Shown: positions 18,320 to 27,418 of the stretch, piece by piece
Numbering within the stretch: the stretch's first letter is position 1
Layout: each line of letters opens with the position of its first letter
Source of the DNA: WVZH01 sp034430895
Lineage (GTDB): Bacteria > Chloroflexota > Anaerolineae > Anaerolineales > E44-bin32
Assembly: GCA_034430895.1 (NCBI GenBank)
Contig: DAOUDW010000112.1
Location: 1 to 64,000, forward strand
Length of the DNA: 64,000 bases
Direction: 5' to 3'
The notes under the pieces: generated by a model
The model's database searches: none
What the model was told of the DNA's origin: nothing
The model's input: the letters and a program-made list of their open reading frames with translations, nothing else
Made by a program: the position numbers and the translations under genes

Positions 18320-19468
18320 ATGAAAAAAGTTTGGCCGTTTAGTTTCAATTTCATGCTTTTTGCGTCAACAGCTTTCATGTCGCCGTTTATCGTACTTTAC
18401 TATCAGCGATTGGGATTTAGCGGCGCACAAATCGGTATATTGACGGGCATCACACCTTTGGTGACCTTCTTTGCCGCACCTTTGTGGTCTGCGCTAGCTG
18501 ATACCACACGCCGGCATCGCTTGATCCTTGGGCTTGCGATTCTACTGGGGATAACGATGTTGATCATTTACCCCCTCGTATCCACTTTCCTGCCCATTTT
18601 GGTCATTGCCATCTTTATCAACACTTTCTTCGCCCCGGTCTCGGCGTTTGCTGACAGCGCCACGATGCACATGTTGGCCGATAAGAGAGAGCTATACGGT
18701 CGTGTTCGCGTCGGTGGTTCGATCGGATATGGATTGGCTGCAGCAGTGGCGGGAACGGTCGTCCAGAATTTTGGCTTGAGGTACGCATTCTGGGGCTGCG
18801 CCGGTTTGTTCTTCCTGAATTTCTTCATCAGCCAGAAATTGGAGTATGGCCAAGTTGAGGACAAGGAACCGATCGGTAGAAAAGTGCGCGCCTTGCTTGC
18901 CAATCCGCACTGGGTCCTCTTTCTGATCGTGGCCTTTGCAGGCGGATTGTCACTCTCTGCATTGAATAATTATTTTTTCCCCTACATGGGTGAATTGGGT
19001 GCACGTGAGTCCACAATGGGACTTGCACTGACGGTCGGAACGATATCTGAAATTCCTATATTGTTTTTCAGCAATCGACTCGTCAAACGATTTGGGTCGT
19101 ATCGATTGCTGATACTATCGATGATCCTCACCTCCCTGCGTATGTTTCTCTTCGCATTATCCACATCCCCCCTCATCGTTTTGCTGGTCCAACTTCTAAA
19201 TGGGCTTAATTTCCCCATTATGTGGGTGGCGGGGGTTTCTTACGCTGACGAAAACGCTCCGCCAGGCTTACGCACAACCGCGCAGGGCCTTTTCAGCGCC
19301 ATGGTTTTTGGTATCGGGATGGCCGTAGGCGGGCTCGTCGGCGGCCCTTTGCTGGAAAGCATCGGCGGACGAGGGCTTTATCTTGTCTTTGGAGTAGGAG
19401 TTCTCATCATAATACTGGTGGCCGAACTTGGACTAAAACGATTCACGCTAAAACGACATACGGCATAA
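18320..19468 (+). CDS. Major facilitator superfamily transporter (MFS_1-like)
   Basis: 382 residues with twelve hydrophobic segments, the standard MFS size. The loop between helices 2 and 3 reads APLWSALADTTRRHR, the MFS signature loop; the cytoplasmic midpoint loop is near KEPIGRKVRALL. An early FMLFASTAFMSPFIVLYYQRLGFS resembles the nucleoside- and phenylpropionate-permease-like subgroup. Substrate cannot be told from sequence. It is probably a proton-coupled transporter in the inner membrane. It stands alone, preceded by a hairpin-bearing leader. Confidence 0.85.
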   Translation: MKKVWPFSFNFMLFASTAFMSPFIVLYYQRLGFSGAQIGILTGITPLVTFFAAPLWSALADTTRRHRLILGLAILLGITMLIIYPLVSTFLPILVIAIFINTFFAPVSAFADSATMHMLADKRELYGRVRVGGSIGYGLAAAVAGTVVQNFGLRYAFWGCAGLFFLNFFISQKLEYGQVEDKEPIGRKVRALLANPHWVLFLIVAFAGGLSLSALNNYFFPYMGELGARESTMGLALTVGTISEIPILFFSNRLVKRFGSYRLLILSMILTSLRMFLFALSTSPLIVLLVQLLNGLNFPIMWVAGVSYADENAPPGLRTTAQGLFSAMVFGIGMAVGGLVGGPLLESIGGRGLYLVFGVGVLIIILVAELGLKRFTLKRHTA

Positions 19469-19521
19469 ATCGTTGCCTTTCAATGATTCGCCGGTATGGA
19501 AGAAGACTCGTGATTCGTTCT

Positions 19522-19899
19522 TCACTCGCCTTTATGCAGGAGATATAAAGTGACGGTCGTGGAGGCCACGATGAAATACGGGGAGATTTTGTGTATCCGC
19601 GAGACGACAACCGGCACAGGATCTTCTGTACTTAGCAATCCCCCGGCAACGACTGTGCCAATAAACAACACAACCGCGACCACGATCGCCGCGATTTCCG
19701 TAGGACCAAGCGGTGCCGCCTGATGTGCGCGGTAGACCCTCACACCGAGAAAAATTCCCGCCGCCAACCCGATCAGCTTGTGGACGGTAAAAATGCCAAC
19801 GCCATACGGCTTTCCCCCGCGGCTCAGTAAAAATCCGGATATGAAGATAAACAGAAGGAATAAAACAGTATAGGCATATTGAGTTTGAGTCGTGTTCAT
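19522..19899 (-). CDS. Small four-helix membrane protein
   Basis: 125 residues; TGAGGAG lies upstream of the ATG. Four hydrophobic segments with two conserved-looking His (VHKLIGLAAG and SRIHKISPYFIV), spaced like the haem-ligand histidines of small cytochrome-b-like membrane proteins. That comparison is inference only. It is 34 bases downstream of the oxidoreductase gene on the same strand, so likely co-transcribed with it. Confidence 0.6.
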   Translation of the reverse strand: MNTTQTQYAYTVLFLLFIFISGFLLSRGGKPYGVGIFTVHKLIGLAAGIFLGVRVYRAHQAAPLGPTEIAAIVVAVVLFIGTVVAGGLLSTEDPVPVVVSRIHKISPYFIVASTTVTLYLLHKGE

Positions 19900-19933
19900 T
19901 TCAACTCCTCAGAGATGAATATCGTGATATCCG

Positions 19934-20932
19934 CTACATCCATTCCGGTGCCGCAAGAACGATATTGCCGATAACCCGCCCGCTTTCCAACAATGCATTC
20001 GCTTGTGCGGCTTCCAGCATGGGAAACTTGTCCATAATGATCGGTTGAATCTCGCCTTCTTCCAAGTATCTAAAGAGCACTGCCCAATCCTCGAGAAACG
20101 GACGTCGATCAAGTCGAGATCTACCTGTGCTGTAGTATTTGGCAGATTTTCCATTGGGCAGCAGGGTATAGAGAGCAATCTGGGCCAGATAGCGAAACGT
20201 GCGCGAAAGGCTGAAGGGGTTGGCATATCCGACGAAAACGCCACTGCGGCGTAATAAGGAAAAACCTCGCTGGATGTAGTCGCCGCCGATGCCGTCAAAA
20301 ACGGCATCGATGCCACCCGGTTCTGCCTGACGGATCACCTCGACGAAATTTTGTGCGCGGTAGTCGATCGGAACCGCATCATAATCATTAAGGATGTTGT
20401 GCTTGCTTTTCGATGCAAGCGCATACGTTTTCAACCCGGCTAGTTTACCCAGCTGCAAGAAAGCCGTCCCGATCCCGCCGCTGGCGCCGATGACGAGCAC
20501 CTTGTCACCGGCTTTGACTTGGGCAGATCGATGCATTGCCTGATAGGCGACGATGTAGTTAAGGATAAGCGGCACTGCTTCTACGGGATTAATGGTTTTG
20601 GGGACAGGTATGAGTTGGTCTTTCGTGATATAGACGTACTCACTGTACCCTCCATAAACCGTCAAGGCGGCGACCCATGTTCCGACCGCAGTGTCTTCGA
20701 TGTCCTCGCCGATTGCATCGACCTCGCCGACGATCGAATAGCCGGGCACAAAGGGAACTTTGGGTGGAAACGGACTGCGGCCGTAGCGCGCCTCGACGTC
20801 GGGCAAACTCACAGAGGCGGCAAGCACTTTCACACGAATTTCCCCGTTCATTGGAAGGCGCAATTCGTTCTCGACGATTTGCATCACTTCCGGTCCGCCT
20901 CTTTCAGGCACACATATGGTTCTGTATTTCAT
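19934..20932 (-). CDS. Medium-chain dehydrogenase/reductase, quinone-oxidoreductase-like
   Basis: 332 residues, the typical length. A GroES-like N-terminal half (MKYRTICVPERGGPEVMQIV..., VPFVPGYSIVGEVDAIGED) is followed by a Rossmann half with VIGASGGIGTAFLQLGKLAG at about 150-170. The zinc-ligand Cys residues of alcohol dehydrogenases are absent, which points to the zinc-free NAD(P)H quinone oxidoreductase / enoyl reductase group. AGGA precedes the ATG. Physiological substrate unknown. The small membrane protein follows. Confidence 0.85.
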   Translation of the reverse strand: MKYRTICVPERGGPEVMQIVENELRLPMNGEIRVKVLAASVSLPDVEARYGRSPFPPKVPFVPGYSIVGEVDAIGEDIEDTAVGTWVAALTVYGGYSEYVYITKDQLIPVPKTINPVEAVPLILNYIVAYQAMHRSAQVKAGDKVLVIGASGGIGTAFLQLGKLAGLKTYALASKSKHNILNDYDAVPIDYRAQNFVEVIRQAEPGGIDAVFDGIGGDYIQRGFSLLRRSGVFVGYANPFSLSRTFRYLAQIALYTLLPNGKSAKYYSTGRSRLDRRPFLEDWAVLFRYLEEGEIQPIIMDKFPMLEAAQANALLESGRVIGNIVLAAPEWM

Positions 20933-21020
20933 GATTATCCTGGTTCCTCGCTAGACAGCATATTCCGAGATCGTAATGCCAATTTCGAGAAGCATACTTA
21001 TCAGGGGCGCAGAAAAGGGC

Positions 21021-21779
21021 TTATGTACGGCTCATCCGTATCAACCTTAGGCCCAGCAAGATGTACCACAGCAGCGAAAGCAATCCTCCTCCAACGCTGG
21101 TGATCAAGGCCAATGCTTCTCCGATCCCGGAAGAAGCACCATAGGTATAGCCGGCGAAAAGGAAACTCGGTACGAGTAACCCAAAAGCGATAATCCCGGT
21201 CCAGGCGATCGCCCCGCCCATCTTTCGATCGCGGAGCATGAGGATCGAAAAAATCAAAGCTGCCAGCCAGATAAGGGCCAAACCAGCGACGCCGCCCGTT
21301 CCATGCGTGATACTAATCAACGCATGACCGGCAGCTAAAATTGCCGCTCGCTGTGCCTCGGTTGTGGCAGCGGCATATTCTCCGCTGAGCGCGCGCATTG
21401 AGAAGGACACGTTCGTGGCCAGATAAACGGCCATCCCCACAAAGGCGAAGGGTGTCGCGATCGATGCCCAAACTTTGTCAGTCTGCTTAAGCGCGGCATG
21501 CAGCGCGAGGGCCACCGGACCAAAAAGGATCACGATGGGTATGTCGGCAAAACCGAGGTAAAAGAGACCCACAATCTGATTGTCCTGCAGTAGATCGAAC
21601 CACTCCAGGACAGTGGTTGGTGCCGGTCCCTGACGCATGGCGGGCGCGTACACCGCAACCGCACTCAGGTATAGGAGTGCGATGGCGAGGCAAGCGGCTC
21701 CACCCAGGCGGTATAGCCGTTTGTGTGAATCCTTTTCGGATTTCATTCCACCACTTGGAGCATTGTTCTCCATGTCCAT
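21021..21779 (-). CDS. DUF4386-like multi-pass membrane protein, paralog 4
   Basis: 252 residues, about six transmembrane helices, GGAGG upstream. Family signatures: VLEWFDLLQDNQIVGLFYLG, EYAAATTEAQRAAILAAGHALI, and a variant of the late motif with LRDRKMGGAIAWTG. It is the most diverged of the four. It is divergently oriented from an AraC-family regulator 194 bases away, an arrangement that usually means the regulator controls this gene. Confidence 0.7.
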   Translation of the reverse strand: MDMENNAPSGGMKSEKDSHKRLYRLGGAACLAIALLYLSAVAVYAPAMRQGPAPTTVLEWFDLLQDNQIVGLFYLGFADIPIVILFGPVALALHAALKQTDKVWASIATPFAFVGMAVYLATNVSFSMRALSGEYAAATTEAQRAAILAAGHALISITHGTGGVAGLALIWLAALIFSILMLRDRKMGGAIAWTGIIAFGLLVPSFLFAGYTYGASSGIGEALALITSVGGGLLSLLWYILLGLRLIRMSRT

Positions 21780-21973
21780 CAGTTCCTCCCCGAATCTAAA
21801 AACCCAAGATTGAGCTAACCTTGTGACATTAGGGTCTCATCTACCTGGAATTGTAGTATCGAGATGAATGCGCAACAATGACCATTCCTGCAAGAATCGT
21901 GACATCTTGCGTAAAACAAGACATGATTGGCGTAAATTGACACAGCTTTCTCCCATGGTATCGTTGATAGGAG

Positions 21974-23017
21974 ATGAAAATCGAGAAAAAGCATCCGATT
22001 ACCGTATCTGTATCCGTGCTCTCTCAGCTGCTTCGTTATCTGGCGTATCTCGAAGTGGACATCGATGAGGTTTTTCGGATGGCGGGTGTCGATCCGAATT
22101 TCCTGAAGAACCCTGATGCGCGCATCCCAATTGAAACCTACATCGCTATCGAGGATGAGGCCGTACGGATTTCCAACGATCCGTACTTTGGATTGCACAT
22201 GGGAGAATTTGCCGAGCCCGGAAGTTGGTCTATTCTTGGCTATATGATGATGAATTGCCGGACGCTCAGCGAAGCCGCGGAGAAGTCGGCTCGTTACTCG
22301 AACATCATCGGAAATTTGATCCAGGCACGAGCGGTTCTCGGCTGGGGAACGGTCAAAGTTGTCCTTTCAACGCCGAAACACGCACCCGTGCTTTCGCGTC
22401 ACTGTTTTGAATCCACCCTTTCGAGCACGGTGCGCATGGGCAGGAATCTTACAGGTAAACAGATTGACCCATTGGAAGTTGGTTTCAGTTATCCGAATCC
22501 GGCATCGATTGCCGAGTACGAAAGGGTATTTCGTTCACCCGTTTATTTTGATCAGAAGCAGACATACATCATCTACGATATTAATGCCGGTAAAACACCC
22601 GTACTTCAGCCCAATCCCAAATTACTCGAACAATTCGAAAATTATGCCCGGGAATACCTCGCCGAACTCGAAGGGATCGATAAAACCACTCGGGTTGTAA
22701 CCAGGCACATTCTTGCCAACCTGGACAGCAGCAATCTCACCCTCAACAGGATCGCCAAGGAAATGTCGATGAGTGTCCGCACGCTGCAAAACCACCTGAA
22801 AAGTGAGGGCGTTGTCTTCCGGGAACTTCTGGAGAATACGCGCGAGCGGCTGGCGAAAAAGTATCTGCGCGAAAACTACACCGTGGAAGACATCACTTAT
22901 CTGCTCGGTTTTTCCGAACCGAGTGTTTTCAGGAAGGCCTTCAAGAAATGGTCAGGAAGCACGCCGCGCGAATATCGCGAAAAGGCATTGACGAGGAATT
23001 TACCTGGAATGAGCTAA
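21974..23017 (+). CDS. AraC-family transcriptional regulator (OruR/ToxR-like N-terminal domain)
   Basis: 347 residues. The N-terminal 200 residues match the 'arabinose-binding domain of AraC' type common in 340-residue regulators (LSQLLRYLAYLEVDIDEVFRMAGVD, SILGYMMMNCRTLSEA). The C-terminal AraC helix-turn-helix pair covers about 245-340, with EMSMSVRTLQNHLKSEG and FSEPSVFRKAFKKWSGSTPREYR. The start is odd: AGGAG abuts the ATG, with an in-frame TAG two codons upstream, so no earlier start exists. Ligand unknown; the likely target is the divergent DUF4386-like gene. Confidence 0.88.
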   Translation: MKIEKKHPITVSVSVLSQLLRYLAYLEVDIDEVFRMAGVDPNFLKNPDARIPIETYIAIEDEAVRISNDPYFGLHMGEFAEPGSWSILGYMMMNCRTLSEAAEKSARYSNIIGNLIQARAVLGWGTVKVVLSTPKHAPVLSRHCFESTLSSTVRMGRNLTGKQIDPLEVGFSYPNPASIAEYERVFRSPVYFDQKQTYIIYDINAGKTPVLQPNPKLLEQFENYAREYLAELEGIDKTTRVVTRHILANLDSSNLTLNRIAKEMSMSVRTLQNHLKSEGVVFRELLENTRERLAKKYLRENYTVEDITYLLGFSEPSVFRKAFKKWSGSTPREYREKALTRNLPGMS

Positions 23018-23040
23018 TCAGACATGGCCAACGAATGCAA

Positions 23041-23076
23041 AACGGCAGCCAAGAAATCGGCTGCCGTTGATTATTT
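23041..23076 (+). terminator. Rho-independent terminator after the AraC-family gene
   Basis: Ten-base stem AACGGCAGCC / GGCTGCCGTT with an eight-base loop, then TGATTATTTT. It lies between convergent genes and could serve both. Confidence 0.8.
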
Positions 23077-23099
23077 TCCCAAGGTTTTATCCATTCCCG

Positions 23100-23609
23100 T
23101 CACTGTCCGAGTGGCTCCGGACAAGCCATCATGGTCGTCATCCACATCAGATCCTCAATGATGACCTCTTCGCTTTTGGCGATATATTCCACGCTGGCTG
23201 AGGTCGTATTGCAGTTATCGCTGCTCAATCCGGATATTTGAAGCCGATAACTTTCCCCCACGTGTATATTGCCTGGGGTAAGCTCGACACGATCGGCGAT
23301 TTCATCCAGCTCGAAGGTGAACTCGATCGGCGTCACCGGCTCGTAGATAACACCTTCAGGGCAGTTCACTTTCTCCGTTTCAGTCTCTGCATTATAGGAG
23401 ATCGAGCAATTGGCATTCCGCTGCGCGATCTCCAATTGCGCTGCGCTCCAGATCGCGAACCGCAGCGGTCGTTCAGCAGAGAAAGCACGGGTATCGATTG
23501 TAATCGTGAATGAGACCGCTGTATCAGATGTGGTATCGGATGGAATCAGATTGCATCCTGCAGTTATCACGAGTAAAACGAGAACAAATATCGTTTTTGC
23601 TCGAGCCAT
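23100..23609 (-). CDS. Hypothetical lipoprotein
   Basis: 169 residues. The open frame extends to 23816 into the next gene, but GAGAGGAG upstream of the ATG at 23609 and the lipoprotein signal MARAKTIFVLVLLVITAGCN fix the start. The mature part is beta-rich, with two Cys in the ANCSI and VNCPEG segments and two near the C-terminus (SDNCN, ACPEP). No family recognised. It lies 68 bases downstream of the CPBP protease gene on the same strand, so probably one transcript. Confidence 0.65.
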   Translation of the reverse strand: MARAKTIFVLVLLVITAGCNLIPSDTTSDTAVSFTITIDTRAFSAERPLRFAIWSAAQLEIAQRNANCSISYNAETETEKVNCPEGVIYEPVTPIEFTFELDEIADRVELTPGNIHVGESYRLQISGLSSDNCNTTSASVEYIAKSEEVIIEDLMWMTTMMACPEPLGQ

Positions 23610-23677
23610 CTTTCTTATCTCCTCTCGATCTAATAACGCCAGTGAGTTGAAGATTGTTCCCGCATGAGGATAATCCC

Positions 23678-24421
23678 CTAAAGCAGCACCCAGAAAATCG
23701 TCGCGTTCGAGACGAGATTGAAGGTGGCGTGGGCGACGACTGCCGGCCATATCGAACCACTCCGCAGGCGGCATTGGGTGAAAAACCAGCTCAATAACAA
23801 CATCATCATAAACCAAAACGAGCCCGAGACCCAGGCGAACTGTAATCCTGTGGAAGTTGAATGAAACCCATGATGCAAGAGATGTACACCACCAAAAGCC
23901 ACTGCATTCACCGCCGTCGCCCCCCGGACCCCCAGGTGCTTCTCTACGGAAGTATGAATCATTCCTCGGAAGAAGAACTCTTCGCCAATCGGACTAAAGA
24001 GTATAGCGGGGATCGTATAGATCAAGAAAAGCTGAGATCGCGGAAGTTGCATTAATGTCTCATCGATTTCAAACGAATCGCGCAGGCTGATAAACCAATT
24101 ATCAGCGCCAAAGCCATAGAGTTCGTAGCCGATGAAATAGGTGATCAACGCTGCGAGAGCTGCAATGATTACCCCCCACAGCAACCAGCGCGTTTGTTGA
24201 ATTCGATGTATTCCGATAGCATTCATCCCAGCCTTTGAGCAAAAGATAAAAGGTAAAAACCACATCAAAAAGAAACTCAACATGACCAGCATTCTTGTAT
24301 CCGGGGGGCCAAACAAGCCGTAACACCGCATCCCAGCCAGGATAATAAATAGGATGAGAATCAAGATCCAGGCACGCGGAAAAAGGCGAGCCCATATCGG
24401 CCGTAGTATCGTAGAGTCCAT
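23678..24421 (-). CDS. CPBP-family intramembrane glutamic endopeptidase (CAAX-protease-like)
   Basis: 247 residues with about seven transmembrane helices. The three Abi/CPBP motifs are intact: EEFFFRG (motif 1, EExxxR), FGGVHLLHHG (motif 2, FxxxH) and a final AVVAHATFN (motif 3, HxxxN). Known relatives are Rce1-type proteases that cleave prenylated or membrane-embedded peptides, often linked to bacteriocin maturation or immunity. No bacteriocin gene is visible nearby, so the substrate is open. Confidence 0.85.
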   Translation of the reverse strand: MDSTILRPIWARLFPRAWILILILFIILAGMRCYGLFGPPDTRMLVMLSFFLMWFLPFIFCSKAGMNAIGIHRIQQTRWLLWGVIIAALAALITYFIGYELYGFGADNWFISLRDSFEIDETLMQLPRSQLFLIYTIPAILFSPIGEEFFFRGMIHTSVEKHLGVRGATAVNAVAFGGVHLLHHGFHSTSTGLQFAWVSGSFWFMMMLLLSWFFTQCRLRSGSIWPAVVAHATFNLVSNATIFWVLL

Positions 24422-24709
24422 TCTCGGTATCTCCTCTTTCTTTTGATACGTTGAATTGAGCTATAAGTTGTATCTTGATTGGATATTAAAACCAGGACTT
24501 TTGTTTCCCGTTACGATTAATTGGATTTCGATGAGAAACCCATAAATAGACTGTAAACCATCATTTTGAATAGTAGAGAGATTGCAAGGTCGGGCTGGAT
24601 GGCTCTACACTATGATTAATCTACGTTGGAGTGGTGTAGCCAGCGTTCGAAAGCAATTTGGCCCGTATGATGATGATCAGCACGATCATCTCACTGGTGA
24701 GGTTGGACC

Positions 24710-25489
24710 ATGGATTCAAAAATCAAAAAAGCGATTCCAAGAGTTGCCGAGAAAATCGGTCTCCGTGGTCGAAAAGGCTCGAAACCATTCAGTTACTTCG
24801 ATCTGATCGACATCCTGGAGCACCCAGGTTGCCCCGTATGCAATCTGCTCCTTCAGAAGTCGGATCGTTATCTCAATACGATTTTTTCCGAGATGGTGCT
24901 CAATCCCGACACACACCAAGCCTTCCGAGAGCGAAGAGGCTTGTGCGCACAGCACAGCGCGCGGGCAGCCGAACACATTGGTGGAACGCTTGAGATTGCC
25001 ATTTTATACGCCGCCGGGCTCGATGAAGTGGTCCAGACCTTATCGGAAGGCTTGCCCAGTGGCAGCGGGAAACCGCTGCAAAACATCACCAAGCGCAATG
25101 GAAAACGTAAAACCATGGAAAGTCGACTTGCTCCAACTTCGGCTTGCATGGTCTGCAGCTATTTATATGAATGTGAAAAGCGCTATATCGATACCCTGGG
25201 AAAACACATTCGTGATTCAAAGGTTTCAAAAGCCCTTGAAAATTCGGAAGGGCTGTGCCTGCCGCACTTTCGCATGACCCTTATCAATACATCCAATGCC
25301 TCTGCAAGAGAGCAGCTCATTGAAATCCATAAGGAAATCTGGACAACTTTGAAGGAGGAGCTGGATTCCTTCATCGCAAAGAATAACTACCTTCACAAAC
25401 ATGAAATTAATCCACGTGAAGGTGATAGCTGGCGAAAGGTCTTACGAATTGCCGGTAAAAGCGGTGTATTTGGCCCCGATCGATTCTGA
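24710..25489 (+). CDS. Cys-rich protein, DUF6062-like
   Basis: 259 residues. It is made of two similar halves, each with a C-x2-C knuckle and a following G-L-C-x2-H: HPGCPVCNLLL then RRGLCAQHSARAAEH (residues 35-90), and SACMVCSYLYECEKRYID then SEGLCLPHF (about 145-190). This looks like duplicated zinc- or cluster-binding helical modules. I associate the pattern with DUF6062, from memory. A Lys/Arg-rich N-terminus (KIKKAIPRVAEKIGLRGRKGSK) could contact nucleic acid or membrane. Function unknown. It is convergent with the ABC exporter operon. Confidence 0.65.
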   Translation: MDSKIKKAIPRVAEKIGLRGRKGSKPFSYFDLIDILEHPGCPVCNLLLQKSDRYLNTIFSEMVLNPDTHQAFRERRGLCAQHSARAAEHIGGTLEIAILYAAGLDEVVQTLSEGLPSGSGKPLQNITKRNGKRKTMESRLAPTSACMVCSYLYECEKRYIDTLGKHIRDSKVSKALENSEGLCLPHFRMTLINTSNASAREQLIEIHKEIWTTLKEELDSFIAKNNYLHKHEINPREGDSWRKVLRIAGKSGVFGPDRF

Positions 25490-25528
25490 GTTGGATCTAC
25501 CTTCCCATCCTCCATATATTTGGGAGCA

Positions 25529-27418
25529 TTAAGCCGCCTCGGCATAATCGAATTGGCTGTTGTAAAGCTCGGCGTAAAATCCACTGCGTTCCAGCAGCTC
25601 TTCATGTGTGCCTTGCTCGATGATGTCACCCTCATCCATCACCAGGATGAGATCGGCGTTGCGAATCGTAGAGAGGCGGTGCGCGATGATAAAGCTGGTG
25701 CGGTTCTGCATCAGATTGTCCATCGCCTGCTGAATTAACACTTCCGTGCGAGTGTCGACCGAACTTGTCGCTTCATCCAGAATCAACATGCGGGGATCGA
25801 GTACAATCGCACGGGCAATCGTAAGCAGCTGTTTCTGTCCCTCGGATATATTGGAGACTTCCTCGTTGAGCACCAGATTGTATCCTTCGGGCAGCGTACG
25901 TACGAAGTGGTCGACATGCGCGGCCTTGGCTGCCTCGATCACCTCCTGATCACTAGCGCTGGGCCTCCCATAGCGAATGTTCTCCATGATGGTATCGTTG
26001 TACAACCAGGTATCCTGCAGCACCATACCGAACATGCAGCGCAAATCCTCGCGCTTGAAATCCTTGATGTTGTGGCCGCCGATCAGGATGGCGCCTTCGT
26101 TGACGTCATAAAATCGCATCAGCAGTTTAACCATGGTGGTCTTTCCGGCGCCCGTAGGACCGACGATGGCGATCTTCTGCCCTGGTTTGACGTCGGCGGA
26201 AAACCCTTTGATCACAATTTCATCGGGGGTATAACCAAAGCGAACGTTCTGGAAAACAACGTGTCCATCGATCTTTTCAGGTCGCACAGGTTGATCGGCA
26301 TCCGGCACTTCTTCTTCCTCGTTGATGAATTCGAAGACGCGCTCTGCCGCGGCGGCGGTCTGCTGAAGGATATTGGAGATGTTGGCAATCTGCCGGATGG
26401 GTTGATTGAATGAACGCACGTATTGGATGAAAGCCTGAATATCCCCTACAGTGATCGTCTGCTGGATCGCCAGGTAGCCGCCTAAAATGGCGATTCCCAC
26501 GTAACCCAAGTTGCCCACAAAACTCATGACGGGCATGATCAGGTGGGTAAAAAATTGGGATTTCCATGCCGAGGTATACAGGGTTTCATTCAAACCATCG
26601 AAGCGTTCGATACTCTCGGCTTCCCCGTTGAAGGCTTTCATCACCAGGTGTCCGCCGAACATTTCCTCGACGTGGCCATTGACATGACCGAGATAATCCT
26701 GCTGCTGCATGAAGTACTTCTGTGATCTGCTCACAACCAGAACGACGATGAACGTCGAAAGCGGGATGATCAACAAGGCAATTAACGTCATTTGCCAGCT
26801 GATGGAGAGCATCATGACCAGGATGCCCAGCACAGTAACAACCGAGGTGACGATCTGTGAGAGGCTTTGACTCAACGTCTGGTTGACAGTATCCACATCG
26901 TTGGTAATGCGTGAGAGCACTTCACCCTGGCTGGTTCTGTCGAAGTACCTAAAGGGCATACGGTTGATTTTGTCGGCAATATCCCTGCGGAAGCGGTAGG
27001 TGATGTCCGTGGAAATCGAAGCCATGATCCAGCCCTGGATGTACGAGAACAGAGTAGAAGCGAGATACAGCGCTAGCGTAATCAAGATGATCTGGCCGAT
27101 ATAATCAAAATCAATCCCGCTGCCCGTCCCGGCGACAATCCCGATGACGCCCTCGAACAGCTTGGTCGTTGCCCGACCTAATATCTTGGGGCCAACGATG
27201 GCAAAGATCGTAGAGGCAATTGCGACGAGCATCACGAACATAATAGCGATTTTGTAAGTACCGAGATATTCGATCAGCTTTCGCATCGTGCCTTTGAAAT
27301 CCCGCGCTCGATCTCCTTTAAGCATGGCCATCGGGCCACCGTGGCCCATTGGGCTGCGGCCTCGCATGAGGCTACGAGGTTTCCGTTGCGATGATGAATT
27401 TCTGTCTTGAGATGTCAT
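25529..27418 (-). CDS. ABC exporter half-transporter, catalytic-site partner (MdlB-like)
   Basis: 629 residues: six transmembrane helices, then an ATPase domain. Walker A is GPTGAGKTT, Walker B MLILDEATSSVD with the catalytic Glu, and the switch is IIAHRLSTI with His. The signature motif, however, reads NISEGQKQLL rather than LSGGQ. The start overlaps the stop of the upstream half-transporter (ATGA), so the two are translationally coupled. The partner has a normal signature and a degenerate Walker B/switch. Together they fit an asymmetric heterodimer with one working and one degenerate site. The Gly/Met/Arg-rich N-terminal 40 residues are unusual. Cargo is probably drugs or lipids, given the MarR neighbour. 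Confidence 0.92.
   Translation of the reverse strand: MTSQDRNSSSQRKPRSLMRGRSPMGHGGPMAMLKGDRARDFKGTMRKLIEYLGTYKIAIMFVMLVAIASTIFAIVGPKILGRATTKLFEGVIGIVAGTGSGIDFDYIGQIILITLALYLASTLFSYIQGWIMASISTDITYRFRRDIADKINRMPFRYFDRTSQGEVLSRITNDVDTVNQTLSQSLSQIVTSVVTVLGILVMMLSISWQMTLIALLIIPLSTFIVVLVVSRSQKYFMQQQDYLGHVNGHVEEMFGGHLVMKAFNGEAESIERFDGLNETLYTSAWKSQFFTHLIMPVMSFVGNLGYVGIAILGGYLAIQQTITVGDIQAFIQYVRSFNQPIRQIANISNILQQTAAAAERVFEFINEEEEVPDADQPVRPEKIDGHVVFQNVRFGYTPDEIVIKGFSADVKPGQKIAIVGPTGAGKTTMVKLLMRFYDVNEGAILIGGHNIKDFKREDLRCMFGMVLQDTWLYNDTIMENIRYGRPSASDQEVIEAAKAAHVDHFVRTLPEGYNLVLNEEVSNISEGQKQLLTIARAIVLDPRMLILDEATSSVDTRTEVLIQQAMDNLMQNRTSFIIAHRLSTIRNADLILVMDEGDIIEQGTHEELLERSGFYAELYNSQFDYAEAA

Noticed and set aside
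23610..23816. Upstream extension of the small lipoprotein into the CPBP gene
   Set aside because: It overlaps the end of the CPBP gene, and the internal ATG has both a ribosome site and a lipoprotein signal.
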